Positions 1 through 9,026 of a stretch of 64,000 nucleotides of DNA are shown piece by piece. Every line of letters begins with the position of its first letter. Position 1 is the first letter of the stretch. The notes under the pieces are model-generated. The model was not told the DNA's origin, did not search any database, and saw nothing but the letters and a program-made list of their open reading frames with translations. The translations under genes and the position numbers were made by a program. This stretch comes from Brevirhabdus pacifica (GTDB taxonomy: Bacteria > Pseudomonadota > Alphaproteobacteria > Rhodobacterales > Rhodobacteraceae). The stretch covers positions 337,172 through 401,171 of the forward strand of contig NZ_PGFI01000013.1 in NCBI RefSeq assembly GCF_002797755.1, written 5' to 3'.

Positions 1-524
1 CGCCCGCCGGTCCGGCGTTCTTCGCCGATATGGATTGTCCCGCCCAAGAAAGTGCCGGTGGTCAGAATGACGGAGGAAGCTGCGAGCCGGCTGCCATCTG
101 CGAGGATCACGCCCGTTACCCGCCCGCCATCCATGGTCAGGTCGGCGACCTCCCCCTCGACGATGCGGAGATGTTCCAGCCTGCTAAGCAGGTCCTGGAT
201 TGCGGCCTTGTACGCCTCACGATCAGCTTGGGCACGCGGTCCTTGGACGGCCGGACCTTTGCGGCGGTTCAGAAGACGGAACTGGATACCGGCACGATCG
301 GCGGCCTTGCCCATGATGCCATCAAGCGCGTCGATCTCGCGAACCAAGTGCCCCTTGCCCAGCCCGCCAATCGCCGGGTTGCACGACATGACGCCAAGGT
401 CGCCGCGCTTCAGTGTAACAAGGATCGTGGGAACGCCCATCCGCGCGCTGACAGCGGCGGCCTCGCATCCTGCGTGACCACCTCCGACAACGATAACCGG
501 GTACCGATGTTTCACGTGAAACAC
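1..524 (-). CDS. mnmG: tRNA uridine-5-carboxymethylaminomethyl modification enzyme MnmG (5' part, cut by window edge)
   Basis: The minus strand encodes the N-terminal ~174 residues of MnmG (GidA). This FAD protein works with MnmE to install the carboxymethylaminomethyl group on U34 of certain tRNAs. The translation from the GTG at 524 begins [20 protein letters not shown], with the FAD-binding [10 protein letters not shown] loop. The family signature [20 protein letters not shown] follows. The remainder lies left of the window. The start codon sits inside a parS site, and the MFHVKH beginning is simply the translation of parS. It follows mnmE on the same strand with a few bases between, so co-transcription is likely. 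Confidence 0.95.
   Translation of the reverse strand, partial: MFHVKHRYPVIVVGGGHAGCEAAAVSARMGVPTILVTLKRGDLGVMSCNPAIGGLGKGHLVREIDALDGIMGKAADRAGIQFRLLNRRKGPAVQGPRAQADREAYKAAIQDLLSRLEHLRIVEGEVADLTMDGGRVTGVILADGSRLAASSVILTTGTFLGGTIHIGEERRTGG
508..523. promoter_or_regulatory. parS centromere site (ParB-binding)
   Basis: The sequence TGTTTCACGTGAAACA is a perfect 16-bp palindrome identical to the canonical parS nucleated by ParB. It overlaps the GTG start of mnmG and lies about 3.4 kb from the probable oriC, as expected for origin-proximal parS. In alphaproteobacteria, rsmG, parA and parB usually follow mnmG, so this site is probably near its own ParB gene, which would be outside the window. Only one copy was seen in the window. 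Confidence 0.9.
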
Positions 525-526
525 TC

Positions 527-1822
527 CTACTTTCCCAGACAGAAGCTGCTGAAAATCTCATCCAGCACGTTTTCGACATCGACGCGCCCGATCAGCGCAT
601 CGAGGGTGCGCAGAGCGATCCTGATGTGCTCGGCGCCCAATTCGGCAAAATCAGACTCGCCTTCTACTATACGCGTCGCCTCGGTCAAAGACGAAACTGT
701 GCGGGTCATGGCCACCCGGTGACGCTCTTTCACCGCACTGGCGGCGGAGGTCGCACGGGTCGAAAGCCGCTCCTCGATCATCCGCAAAAGCTGCCCTACC
801 CCTTCGCCGGACTTACCCGAGACGCCGATGACGTCGGTGGATGCGGGGGGATTAAGATCGGCCTTGGCACGGACGACTAGATCGCCGGCCTCCGGCGACA
901 GGTCGACACCCTCGCCCTCCACATCCAGAAAGACGCGCAGGTCTGCCTTACGCGCCCGGTCGATTGCCCGCTCGATCCCCAGGGCTTCAACCCGGTCCTC
1001 AGTGCTGCGCAGACCGGCGGTGTCCAGCATGGTGACAGCGAGGCCGCCCAGGTCCATGCGCACCTCCACAATATCCCGGGTTGTGCCCGCGATGTCCGAG
1101 GTGATGGCCGCATCACGCCCCGCAAACGCGTTAAGCAGGGTCGATTTCCCGGCATTCGGGGGGCCGATGATCGCAACCTCGAACCCGTCGCGCACCCGCT
1201 CTGCGGCGAAGGATCCGGCAATCTCACGCTCCAGTTCAGCCTGGACGCGCGTTAGCAGCTCCAGCACCTCGGGGGTCACGTCAGTGGGTACGTCCTCGTC
1301 GGCGAAATCGATGGTCGCCTCGATCAGAGCGGCGGCGCGGATGAGGTCGCGGCGCCATGCCTCGGTCTTTCGGCCAAGTTCCCCATCCAGGACGCGGAGG
1401 GCCTGGCGGCGCTGGGATTCGGTTTCGGCCTCGATCAGGTCGCCAAGCGCCTCCACCTGGGTCAGGTCCAGCCGGCCGTTTTCCAGTGCGCGGCGGGTGA
1501 ACTCGCCGGGTTCGGCCAGGCGCAGCCCCTCGAATTCAGACAGTTCCCGCGACAGCGCGGCCAGCGTCGCCATGCTGCCGTGGATATGAAGCTCTGCCGA
1601 CTGCTCGCCGGTGAAACTTGCGCCCTCAGCAAAGGTCAGGACAAGCGCCTCGTCCAGATAATCGCCTTTGCGGTCGCGCAGCTTGCGCAGCGAGGCGACG
1701 CGCGGCGCCGGCAGCGCACCCGCAAGACTTTCGACGACCGCCCAGGCTCGGGGGCCGGAAATGCGGACAACGGTCACGCCTGCCTTGCCGCGGCCAGACG
1801 CTGTGGCAAAGACGGTATCCAT
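527..1822 (-). CDS. mnmE: tRNA modification GTPase MnmE
   Basis: MnmE (TrmE) is the GTPase partner of MnmG in wobble-uridine modification. The 431-residue protein has the N-terminal folate-binding domain (start [16 protein letters not shown]) and a helical domain. A Ras-like G domain is inserted: G1 GPPNAGKST at about residues 220-228 and G3 DTAG at about 267-270. The C-terminus is the conserved CLGK, whose cysteine is required for modification. The length is normal for the family. It lies 48 bp downstream of rho and directly upstream of mnmG, all on the minus strand, which fits a rho-mnmE-mnmG transcript. The start at 1822 is the only one preserving the conserved N-terminus. Confidence 0.97.
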   Translation of the reverse strand: MDTVFATASGRGKAGVTVVRISGPRAWAVVESLAGALPAPRVASLRKLRDRKGDYLDEALVLTFAEGASFTGEQSAELHIHGSMATLAALSRELSEFEGLRLAEPGEFTRRALENGRLDLTQVEALGDLIEAETESQRRQALRVLDGELGRKTEAWRRDLIRAAALIEATIDFADEDVPTDVTPEVLELLTRVQAELEREIAGSFAAERVRDGFEVAIIGPPNAGKSTLLNAFAGRDAAITSDIAGTTRDIVEVRMDLGGLAVTMLDTAGLRSTEDRVEALGIERAIDRARKADLRVFLDVEGEGVDLSPEAGDLVVRAKADLNPPASTDVIGVSGKSGEGVGQLLRMIEERLSTRATSAASAVKERHRVAMTRTVSSLTEATRIVEGESDFAELGAEHIRIALRTLDALIGRVDVENVLDEIFSSFCLGK

Positions 1823-1870
1823 CTGTTAAACCTCTGATTTAAAACGCTAATGCGTCTTTCAGCAGCCCTG

Positions 1871-3142
1871 TCAGGTGTTCATCGAATCGAAGAACTCGGA
1901 ATTGGACTTGGTCTGCTTGAGCTTCGAGATCAAGAACTCGATCGCATCAGTGGTGCCCATCGGGTTGAGGATGCGGCGCAGGACATAGGTTTTCTGAAGA
2001 TCGATCTTGTCGACCAGCAGCTCTTCTTTCCGGGTGCCGGACTTGAGGATGTCCATCGCCGGGAAGACGCGCTTGTCGGCGACCTTGCGGTCCAGCACGA
2101 TCTCGGAGTTGCCGGTGCCCTTGAACTCTTCGAAGATCACCTCGTCCATGCGGCTGCCGGTATCGATCAGCGCGGTCGCGATGATGGTGAGCGAGCCGCC
2201 CTCCTCGATGTTCCGTGCGGCACCGAAGAAGCGTTTGGGCCGTTGCAGGGCGTTGGCGTCGACACCGCCGGTCAGCACCTTGCCCGAGGACGGGACGACG
2301 GTGTTGAAGGCACGGCCGAGGCGCGTGATCGAGTCCAGCAGGATGACGACATCGCGCTTGTGCTCGACCAGCCGCTTGGCCTTTTCGATCACCATCTCCG
2401 AGACGGCCACGTGACGGGTCGCAGGTTCGTCGAAGGTCGAGGAGACGACCTCGCCCTTGACCGAACGCTGCATGTCGGTGACTTCTTCGGGGCGTTCGTC
2501 GATCAGCAGGACGATCAGGTAGCACTCGGGGTGGTTCTTCTCGATCGAGTGGGCAATGTTCTGCAGAAGAACCGTTTTACCCGTACGCGGCGGCGCCACG
2601 ATCAGCGAACGCTGGCCCTTGCCGATGGGCGAGACCAGATCGATGATCCGGGCCGAACGGTCCTTGGTGGTGGGATCGTCCAGCTCCATCTTCAGACGCT
2701 CATCGGGGTAGAGCGGCGTCAGGTTGTCAAAGGCGACCTTGTGGCGCGCACGCTCGGGATCCTCGAAGTTGATCTTCTCGACTTGGGTCAGGCCGAAATA
2801 CCGCTCGGTGTCGCGGGGGGCGATGATCACGCCCTCGATCGTGTCGCCGGTGCGCAGCGAGAACTGACGGATCATCTCGGGCGAGACGTAGATGTCATCG
2901 GGACCGGGCAGGTAGTTCGCCTCGGGCGAGCGCAGGAAGCCGAACCCGTCCTGCATCACCTCAAGCACGCCGTCGCCACCGATCACCCAGCCATCCTCGG
3001 CCTGTTCCTTGAGGATCTGGAACATCATGTCGCCCTTGCGCATGGTCGACGCGTTGTCGATCTCAAGCTCTTCGGCCATGGACAGCAGATCCTTGGGGCT
3101 TTTGGCCTTCAGGTCGGACAGGTTCAAACGTTCGGTGGTCAT
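1871..3142 (-). CDS. rho: Transcription termination factor Rho
   Basis: Hexameric RNA-dependent ATPase that terminates transcription. The 423-residue protein from [12 protein letters not shown] has the N-terminal helix and Rho cold-shock RNA-binding domain ([20 protein letters not shown], about 66-84). The ATPase domain carries the P-loop APPRTGKT (about 184-190), then the [11 protein letters not shown] and SITRLGRA motifs. An in-frame extension to 3292 exists, but its translation is low-complexity and not Rho-like, so the ATG at 3142 is chosen. hemJ lies upstream on the same strand across a 270-bp leader; mnmE lies downstream. Confidence 0.97.
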   Translation of the reverse strand: MTTERLNLSDLKAKSPKDLLSMAEELEIDNASTMRKGDMMFQILKEQAEDGWVIGGDGVLEVMQDGFGFLRSPEANYLPGPDDIYVSPEMIRQFSLRTGDTIEGVIIAPRDTERYFGLTQVEKINFEDPERARHKVAFDNLTPLYPDERLKMELDDPTTKDRSARIIDLVSPIGKGQRSLIVAPPRTGKTVLLQNIAHSIEKNHPECYLIVLLIDERPEEVTDMQRSVKGEVVSSTFDEPATRHVAVSEMVIEKAKRLVEHKRDVVILLDSITRLGRAFNTVVPSSGKVLTGGVDANALQRPKRFFGAARNIEEGGSLTIIATALIDTGSRMDEVIFEEFKGTGNSEIVLDRKVADKRVFPAMDILKSGTRKEELLVDKIDLQKTYVLRRILNPMGTTDAIEFLISKLKQTKSNSEFFDSMNT

Positions 3143-3412
3143 GGGTAGGGTTCCGCATTCAGGCACCCGGGAACGGGCGGCTGCAACATCAGGTCTCGAT
3201 GGAAGATACCGGTGCCCGGACGGGCTGGTCCCACATCCCCTACAGTCCCGGCGCGGCCGAGTCAAACCCGCTGGCGTCCCCAGGGGTGCCACGGGGGCCA
3301 GAGACCCCTCAGCGGGCCGCTGGTGGCGCCCCAGGGTCTGCGGGCATCTGGCGGGGGCTCAGGGGGGCGGCCTGGGGCGAGCCCCTGTCAGGAGACCAGG
3401 ATCAGATGTTCG
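3143..3412 (-). promoter_or_regulatory. Long C-rich untranslated leader of rho
   Basis: The 270-bp gap between the hemJ stop and the rho start carries no credible gene. On the transcribed minus strand it is strongly C-rich and G-poor in its first half, the composition expected of a Rho utilisation (rut) site. Autogenous attenuation in a rho leader is established in enterobacteria; that it happens here is inference from composition and position. Confidence 0.4.
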
Positions 3413-3877
3413 TCAGAAAGGCCGGGCGATGACCGAGACCACGATCACGATCAGAAGCAGCGTCGGCACCTCGTTCATCATCCGGTAATGCCTGCCGCTC
3501 TTGAGATTGCTGCCGGCGGCAAATTCCTTGCGCCGTTTGCCACACCAATGGTGGAACCAGGTCATTGCCAGCACCGACGCGGCCTTGGTCCAGGGCCAAC
3601 CCTGGGTCCAGTCGACGATCCCCGGCGTCAGGACCAGCATCAGGCCAAAGATCCAGGTCGCGATCATTGCCGGTGCCATGATCACGCGCAGCAGCTTGAA
3701 TTCCATCATCTGGAACAGGGCGTCCGTCTCGGTGCCCTCGCGCACCTTTTCTGCGTGATGGACGAACAGTCTGGGCAGGTAGAACAGGCCAGCCATCCAG
3801 GCGATGACCGAGATCACGTGCAGGGACTTGGTCCATGGGTAAAGCGTGCTGAGAAGGTCGGTCATCAGGTCTGTCAT
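3413..3877 (-). CDS. hemJ: Protoporphyrinogen oxidase HemJ
   Basis: HemJ is an integral membrane protein that oxidises protoporphyrinogen IX to protoporphyrin IX in haem synthesis. The 154-residue product from MTDLMTDLLSTLYPW has about four hydrophobic helices. It contains the family pattern HVISVIAWMAGLFYLPRLFV with its conserved histidine, and a charged KRRKEF loop. An upstream in-frame start at 3970 would add 31 residues and run into the probable origin; the ATG at 3877 matches the family's ~140-150 residues. It is the last gene before the putative oriC, in the leftward-reading arm, with rho downstream. Confidence 0.9.
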   Translation of the reverse strand: MTDLMTDLLSTLYPWTKSLHVISVIAWMAGLFYLPRLFVHHAEKVREGTETDALFQMMEFKLLRVIMAPAMIATWIFGLMLVLTPGIVDWTQGWPWTKAASVLAMTWFHHWCGKRRKEFAAGSNLKSGRHYRMMNEVPTLLLIVIVVSVIARPF

Positions 3878-3879
3878 GC

Positions 3880-4285
3880 GGGTCCCGGGGTTTTCCCTTC
3901 TTAAGATAAGAAAGAGAGAAAGAAAGATATGATGATTTAGTATGGCCAGTGGATACTGTGGATTAACCACTTATCCAAGCAAGGCGACCTCTGCGTCACC
4001 CCAACTTGGAAAAAACCATGAAGAACCTCGCGTAGGAGGAGTCCAAGCCTCTGAGTCAAAATCATTTTCCGCTATCCGGATCTGTGGATAACTTTGTGGG
4101 CGAAAGGCGTATGCGTGCTGGACGACCGGATTCAACGCACATCCGGGGACAGTTGCGTGCACATGGAGGAAGAGGGGTATCAACGCCGGGAGAAATGGGG
4201 AGGAATCCGGCGGGGGCTGTTTTCCTGTTAATCATTTGCTAACGCTCCACGGGAACAAAGCTGACTTATCCACGGGTTCCTGCAC
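3880..4285. other. oriC: Probable chromosomal replication origin (oriC)
   Basis: A ~400-bp gene-free segment separates leftward genes (hemJ-rho-mnmE-mnmG) from rightward genes (maf-aroE-coaE-dnaQ). It holds a perfect DnaA box TGTGGATAA at 4083-4091. Single-mismatch boxes lie at 3957-3965 (TGTGGATTA) and 4265-4273 (TTATCCACG), and a weaker one at 3971-3979. An AT-rich, purine-biased stretch at 3899-3940 could be the unwinding element. Four GANTC (CcrM) sites occur at 4039, 4053, 4129 and 4203. The maf-aroE-coaE-dnaQ-secB order is the one flanking the Caulobacter origin, and a parS lies 3.4 kb away. No replication assay or GC-skew calculation was possible. Confidence 0.82.
4083..4091 (-). promoter_or_regulatory. 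Perfect DnaA box in the probable origin
   Basis: TGTGGATAA on the plus strand is the reverse complement of the high-affinity DnaA box TTATCCACA, with no mismatch. It lies near the middle of the hemJ-maf gap, flanked by weaker boxes. Confidence 0.8.
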
Positions 4286-4885
4286 ATGGCGGCACAGATC
4301 ATCCTCGCGTCCACCTCGGCCATACGCCGTCAGCTGCTGGAGAACGCGGGCGTCAGCTTTACCGCCCTGCCCCCGCGCGTCGACGAGCAGGCGATCAAGC
4401 AGGCGTTGGCCGACGAAGGTGCAACACCCCGCGACGTTGCCGACACCCTAGCCGAGTACAAGGCCCGCAAGGTCAGCGACAAGAACCCCGGCGCGCTGGT
4501 GATCGGCGCTGACCAGGTGCTGGAAATCGGGGGCGAGATTCTGGACAAGCCGCGCGACGCCGAGGAGGCGCGCGCCCAGCTTCTGCGCCTGCGGGGCCGG
4601 CCGCACAGGCTTCTGTCGGCGGCGGTGATCTATCGCGACGGCGAACCCCTGTGGCGCACTGTCGGTATCGTCCGCCTGACCATGCGCGACTTTTCAGATG
4701 AATTCCTGTCGGATTATATGGGGCGGAACGGGGCCGGGCTGACCAGCTCGGTCGGGGGATACAAGCTGGAGGAAGAGGGCGTGCGTTTGTTCAGCCGGGT
4801 CGAGGGCGACTATTTCTCGGTTCTGGGCCTGCCTTTGGTCGAGATCCTGAACTACCTGACATTGCAGGGCGAGATCGACGGATGA
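4286..4885 (+). CDS. maf: Maf-family nucleoside triphosphate pyrophosphatase
   Basis: Maf proteins hydrolyse non-canonical or modified NTPs and act in house-cleaning and septum control. The 199-residue product starts MAAQIILASTSAIRRQLLEN, containing the family LAS-S-RR signature. The mid-protein GADQVLEI segment holds the catalytic aspartate, followed by LRGRPHRLLSA. It is the first rightward gene after the probable origin. Its stop overlaps the aroE start by 4 nt, so it leads a maf-aroE-coaE-dnaQ operon. Confidence 0.93.
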   Translation: MAAQIILASTSAIRRQLLENAGVSFTALPPRVDEQAIKQALADEGATPRDVADTLAEYKARKVSDKNPGALVIGADQVLEIGGEILDKPRDAEEARAQLLRLRGRPHRLLSAAVIYRDGEPLWRTVGIVRLTMRDFSDEFLSDYMGRNGAGLTSSVGGYKLEEEGVRLFSRVEGDYFSVLGLPLVEILNYLTLQGEIDG

Positions 4886-5733
4886 GCGAGAATGTGATCC
4901 CGCTTGCCGGCGTCATCGGCCACCCGATCGCGCACAGCCGCTCCCCCCGGCTGCATGGGTATTGGCTGAGCCATTACGGGCTGAACGGTCACTACATTCC
5001 GATGGACGTGGCCCGCGACGATCTGGAGCGGGTGCTGCGCACCCTGCCCCGCATGGGGTTTCGCGGCGTCAACATCACCATCCCCCACAAGGAACGCGCG
5101 TTGGAGCTGGCCGATCTGGTCACGGACCGTGCCGCGCTGATCGGGGCCGCCAACACCTTGATTTTCCGGGCCGACGGCAAGATCCACGCGGATAACACCG
5201 ACGGCTATGGTTTTATCGAGAACCTGCGCCAGCATGCGCCCGGATGGCAGGCCGATGCCGGGCCCGCGGCGGTGCTTGGATCGGGCGGGGCCTCGCGCGC
5301 GGTGGTCTGCGCGCTTCTGGACGCCGGCGCGCCCGAGGTGCGGCTGACCAATCGCACCCGTGCCCGGGCGGAGCAGATCCGTGGCGACCTGGGCGCGCGG
5401 ATCACGGTCTTCGACTGGTCACAGGCCGGCAACATGCTGGACGAGGCCGCGACCGTGGTGAATACGACCTCCCTGGGAATGGAGGGTCAGCCGCCCCTGC
5501 GGGTGCCGCTTGACGGTCTGTCCCCCTCCGCGCTTGTCACCGACCTGGTCTATGCACCCCTGGAAACCCCGCTGCTGGCCCAGGCGCGAGAGCGCGGCTG
5601 CACCACCGTGGACGGGCTGGGAATGCTGTTGCACCAGGCCGTTCCGGGGTTTGAACGCTGGTTCGGCCAGCGCCCCGAAGTGACCGACGCCCTGCGGGCG
5701 CATGTCATGGCCAACACGGGGCCGCAGACGTGA
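4882..5733 (+). CDS. aroE: Shikimate dehydrogenase
   Basis: AroE reduces 3-dehydroshikimate with NADPH in chorismate synthesis. The 283-residue protein shows the substrate-binding start [19 protein letters not shown] and the catalytic lysine context NITIPHKE. It also has the NADP-binding loop [11 protein letters not shown], the adenosine-recognising LTNRTRARA, and the C-terminal GLGMLLHQA. It overlaps maf by ATGA at its start and coaE by GTGA at its end, indicating translational coupling. Confidence 0.97.
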   Translation: MSENVIPLAGVIGHPIAHSRSPRLHGYWLSHYGLNGHYIPMDVARDDLERVLRTLPRMGFRGVNITIPHKERALELADLVTDRAALIGAANTLIFRADGKIHADNTDGYGFIENLRQHAPGWQADAGPAAVLGSGGASRAVVCALLDAGAPEVRLTNRTRARAEQIRGDLGARITVFDWSQAGNMLDEAATVVNTTSLGMEGQPPLRVPLDGLSPSALVTDLVYAPLETPLLAQARERGCTTVDGLGMLLHQAVPGFERWFGQRPEVTDALRAHVMANTGPQT

Positions 5734-6350
5734 CGCGACCGCACCTGATCGGGCTCACCGGTTCCATCGGCATGGGAAAGTCGACGACGGCGGGACTTTT
5801 CGCCGCCGAAGGGGTGCCGGTCTGGGATGCCGATGCGGCGGTGCACCGCCTTTATGGTCCTGGCGGGGCTGCCGTCGCCCCACTGGCGCGGATCTGTCCC
5901 GATGCGATTGTCGAGGATGCGACCGGCCAGGCTATTGTGGACCGCCAGCGCCTCAAGGACTGGATCGCCCGGGACGACGCCGCCCTGCCCCGGATCGAGG
6001 CGATCGTTCACCCGCTGGTCGGCGCCGATCGCGCCGCATTTCTGGACGAGGCCGCGCGCGCCGGCGCAGACATCGTGGTTCTTGATATCCCGCTGATCTT
6101 CGAAACCGGCGCCGCCGACCGTTTCGACACGCTGGTCGTGGTCAGCGCGCCGGCCGAGGTGCAGCGCGCCCGCGTCCTCGCCCGGGGCACCATGACCGAG
6201 GCCGAGTTCGAGAATATCCTGGCCCGCCAGGTTCCCGATGCCGAAAAGCGCCGCCGCGCCGATCACGTCATTCCGACCACGACCCTTGAAGCCGCCGCCG
6301 CCGCCGTGCGACAGATCCTTGAGCAGATCAGGGGAAATCGCGATGCGTGA
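5730..6350 (+). CDS. coaE: Dephospho-CoA kinase
   Basis: CoaE phosphorylates the 3'-hydroxyl of dephospho-CoA, the last step of coenzyme A synthesis. The 206-residue product begins at a GTG inside the aroE stop. It shows the P-loop GSIGMGKST (about residues 11-19), the DAD motif in [12 protein letters not shown], and [11 protein letters not shown]. Family length is normal. The 3' end overlaps dnaQ by 8 nt. Confidence 0.96.
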   Translation: MTRPHLIGLTGSIGMGKSTTAGLFAAEGVPVWDADAAVHRLYGPGGAAVAPLARICPDAIVEDATGQAIVDRQRLKDWIARDDAALPRIEAIVHPLVGADRAAFLDEAARAGADIVVLDIPLIFETGAADRFDTLVVVSAPAEVQRARVLARGTMTEAEFENILARQVPDAEKRRRADHVIPTTTLEAAAAAVRQILEQIRGNRDA

Positions 6351-7041
6351 AATCGTTCTGGATACGGAAACCACCGGGCTTGACCCCTTCGACGGCCACC
6401 GCATCGTCGAGATCGGGGCCGTGGAACTTCTGAACCACATGCCCACGGGCCGGACCTTTCACAAATACATCAATCCCCAGCGCAGCATGCCGCAGGAAGC
6501 GTTCCAGGTGCACGGGCTGGGCGACGAGTTTCTGGCCGACAAGCCGCTCTTCGCCGCCATCGCGGACGAATTCCTCAGCTTTGTTGGCGAGGCACGGCTG
6601 GTGATCCACAACGCCTCGTTCGACATGAAATTCCTCAACGCCGAGCTGGACTGGTGCAAGCGCACGAAGCTGCCGATGACCCAAGCGCTGGACACGCTGG
6701 CCATCGCGCGCAAGCGTTTTCCCGGCGCACCCTCGTCGCTGGATGCGCTTTGCCGGCGCTTTGCCATCGACAACTCGGCACGGACGCTGCACGGCGCATT
6801 GCTCGACTCCGAGATCCTGGCCGAGGTCTATCTTGAGCTTATCGGCGGCCGGCAGCCCGATTTCGCGCTGAATGTGCGCAGTTCGGGTAGTGGCGACGAT
6901 CAGGGCGCGGGCGACTGGCGCCCCGCCCCGCGCCCGACGCCCCTGCCCTCGCGTCTGACCGCGGCCGAGGCAGAGGCCCATGCCGCGTTTGTCGCCAAGC
7001 TGGGCGATGCGCCCCTGTGGTTGAAGGAAGGCCGCGGCTAA
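6343..7041 (+). CDS. dnaQ: DNA polymerase III epsilon subunit (3'-5' proofreading exonuclease)
   Basis: DnaQ supplies proofreading to the replicative polymerase. From the ATG at 6343 the 232-residue protein begins [15 protein letters not shown], so the ExoI residues are D7 and E9. It continues with ExoII around [13 protein letters not shown] and ExoIII in [17 protein letters not shown]. An in-frame upstream start at 6238 would translate coaE in a shifted frame and is rejected. A proline-rich C-terminal tail follows the exonuclease domain and presumably contacts the polymerase. It is the last gene of the origin-proximal operon and converges with secB. Confidence 0.96.
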   Translation: MREIVLDTETTGLDPFDGHRIVEIGAVELLNHMPTGRTFHKYINPQRSMPQEAFQVHGLGDEFLADKPLFAAIADEFLSFVGEARLVIHNASFDMKFLNAELDWCKRTKLPMTQALDTLAIARKRFPGAPSSLDALCRRFAIDNSARTLHGALLDSEILAEVYLELIGGRQPDFALNVRSSGSGDDQGAGDWRPAPRPTPLPSRLTAAEAEAHAAFVAKLGDAPLWLKEGRG

Positions 7042-7094
7042 ACCGCGGCGGTCGGGCGGCCCGGAACGCGTCCGGCCCGGCCCGTAAGGCCCGA

Positions 7095-7598
7095 TCAGGC
7101 CGTGCCGGCGCTTTCGGCTTGGGCGCGGCGTGCCAGTTCCTGGCGATAGAGGGCCACGAAATCGATCTGTTCCAGGTTCAGCGGGGCGAAGCCACCGTCA
7201 CGGGTGACGTCGCTGACGACCCGGCGGAGGTAGGGGAACAGCATCCGCGGGCATTCGATCATCAGGAAGGGGTGAAGCTGCTCGTCGGGCAGGTTCTCGA
7301 TGTTGAAGACACCTGCATAATCGATCTCGAGGATGAAGATCGGCTTCTGGTCCGAGGCATTATTGCTTTTGCACGACAGCTTGATCGCGACCTCGTACTG
7401 GGTCTCGCCGCGCTTGCGCGCGTCCAGGTTCACCTGGATGGCGATCTCGGGCTTCACCTCACCCGAGAAACCGCTTTGCGAGGCGACGTTCTCGAAGGAC
7501 ATGTCGCGGATGAACTGGCCCACGATCTGCATCTTGACCTGCGGTGCTTCCGCCGCCCCGTTACCACCGGCCGCGCCGTTTTCCGTCTGATCCGCCAT
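7095..7598 (-). CDS. secB: Protein-export chaperone SecB
   Basis: SecB holds precursor proteins unfolded and delivers them to SecA. The 167-residue protein has an Ala/Gly-rich N-terminal tail. The SecB core follows: QIVGQFIRDMSFENVA, the ARKRGETQYEV strand, LEIDYAGVF, and the C-terminal LNLEQIDFVALYRQ that contacts SecA. It is convergent with dnaQ, and the maf-aroE-coaE-dnaQ-secB grouping is typical of alphaproteobacterial origins. Confidence 0.97.
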   Translation of the reverse strand: MADQTENGAAGGNGAAEAPQVKMQIVGQFIRDMSFENVASQSGFSGEVKPEIAIQVNLDARKRGETQYEVAIKLSCKSNNASDQKPIFILEIDYAGVFNIENLPDEQLHPFLMIECPRMLFPYLRRVVSDVTRDGGFAPLNLEQIDFVALYRQELARRAQAESAGTA

Positions 7599-7718
7599 CT
7601 GCTGTCGCTCCGCTTGAAATGATCTTTGGCCAAGGCATAGCAGGTCGCCCGCAGCGCCTCAATCAGGGATGGTGCGACGGGCGCGACCCTCGGTCGCAAC
7701 CCGGAGAACAGTCGCCGC

Positions 7719-8255
7719 TCACTCCTCGGGGCGGGTCCAGCCTGAGGGTTTTGCCAACGGATCGCGGGGTGTCGCGGGGCGGTTAGGGGCGGGTTCCGTC
7801 ACCTCGTATTCGCCGTCGATCACGTCGGGTCGGCCGCCGCCCGGACCGCGCCCGGGACCCTGGCCGCCGGCGCCCCGGAAGGGATCGGGCCCGGTCGAGA
7901 AGCTCGTCACCTTGACCCGTGCCTTTACCCAGCGGAAGACGGCCGCGCGCACAGCGGGGATCAACAGGGCAAAGCCCACCGAATCCGTGAAAAAACCGGG
8001 TGTCAGCAGAAGCGCGCCGGAAAACAGGATCATCGCGCCATGGGCCAGCGGCTCGGTCGGGTCGCGCACCTCGTTGAAGGATTGCTTGACCTGTCCCAGC
8101 GCCAGCAACCCCTGAGAGCGGACCAGCCAGGAGCCCAGGATCGCCGTCAGTATGACGATAAGCAGGGTCGGCCACAGCCCGATGAAGCCCCCGACCTGGA
8201 TGAACAGGGCGATTTCGATCAGCGGAACGGCGACGAACGCCACGAACAGCCACAT
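7719..8255 (-). CDS. fxsA: FxsA family membrane protein
   Basis: FxsA is an inner-membrane protein whose overproduction relieves phage T7 exclusion in E. coli; its native role is unclear. The 178-residue product has the FxsA core: MWLFVAFVAVPLIEIALFIQVGG, a second helix LLIVILTAILGSWLVRSQG, and GALLLTPGFFTD. A Gly/Pro-rich tail of about 60 residues follows. It is transcribed divergently from the Tim44-like gene. Confidence 0.9.
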   Translation of the reverse strand: MWLFVAFVAVPLIEIALFIQVGGFIGLWPTLLIVILTAILGSWLVRSQGLLALGQVKQSFNEVRDPTEPLAHGAMILFSGALLLTPGFFTDSVGFALLIPAVRAAVFRWVKARVKVTSFSTGPDPFRGAGGQGPGRGPGGGRPDVIDGEYEVTEPAPNRPATPRDPLAKPSGWTRPEE

Positions 8256-8363
8256 GGCTATACCTCATCTATCGTGAACCGGGCGGAGTGGACTTGCCCC
8301 ATTGGCTGACATACATATGAGCGGCAGCGCCAAGTTACCATGCGCCCAGGCCAAGAGGAATTC

Positions 8364-9026
8364 ATGAGTTCAGCCTTCATTCAGCTTCTGGTCCTGGCGG
8401 GGATCGCTATTTTTCTCATCCTGCGGCTCAAGAACGTGCTTGGCACGCGGGACGGGTTCGAGAAGCCGCCGCTGACCAAGGCGCCTGCGGGCTCGCCGAC
8501 GGTGCAGCGCGATTTCGAGGTGATCGAGGGCGGTCCCGACAACGAGATCGCCGATTACGTCCCCGAGGAAAGCGAGGCCGCCAAGGCCCTTGCCGCCATG
8601 AAGCTGGCTGAGCCCGGTTTCTCGATCCGCGAGTTCCTCGAAGGGGCCAAGGGCGCCTACGAGATGATCCTGATGGGGTTCGAGCGGGGCGACATCAAGC
8701 AGATCGAACCGTTCCTCGCCGACGAGGTGCGCGACAGCTTTGTCGACGTGATCGGTCAGCGCGAGGACCAGGGCCTGTCGATCGAGGCGAATTTCGTCGG
8801 CCTGCGTGAGGTTTCGCTGGAGGACGCGACCTACGACCGCGCCACCGGCGAGGGTGAGATTACCGTGCGTTTCGTGGGCGAGCTGACTTCGGCCGTGCGC
8901 GACGCCAGCGGTGAAATCATCGAAGGCAACCCAAACGAAATCAAGCGCCAGCGCGACGTTTGGACGTTCGGGCGCGTGATGGGCTCGGAAGACCCGAACT
9001 GGCAGCTGGTGGCCACCGGCGGATGA
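8364..9026 (+). CDS. Tim44/TimA family import-like protein
   Basis: The 220-residue protein has one N-terminal transmembrane helix (FIQLLVLAGIAIFLILRL), a charged linker, and a C-terminal Tim44-like domain (EPGFSIREFLEGAKGAYEMI onward). Bacterial homologues of the mitochondrial import motor component Tim44 are inner-membrane proteins of uncertain function. AGAGGAA lies just upstream of the ATG at 8364, so that start is preferred over 8340. Its TGA overlaps the mltA ATG. Position beside secB and fxsA is conserved in alphaproteobacteria. Confidence 0.85.
   Translation: MSSAFIQLLVLAGIAIFLILRLKNVLGTRDGFEKPPLTKAPAGSPTVQRDFEVIEGGPDNEIADYVPEESEAAKALAAMKLAEPGFSIREFLEGAKGAYEMILMGFERGDIKQIEPFLADEVRDSFVDVIGQREDQGLSIEANFVGLREVSLEDATYDRATGEGEITVRFVGELTSAVRDASGEIIEGNPNEIKRQRDVWTFGRVMGSEDPNWQLVATGG

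Noticed and set aside
3971..4183. Minus-strand 70-residue frame inside the hemJ-maf gap
   Set aside because: Composition is not protein-like, no ribosome-binding site, and it covers DnaA boxes and GANTC sites of the probable origin.
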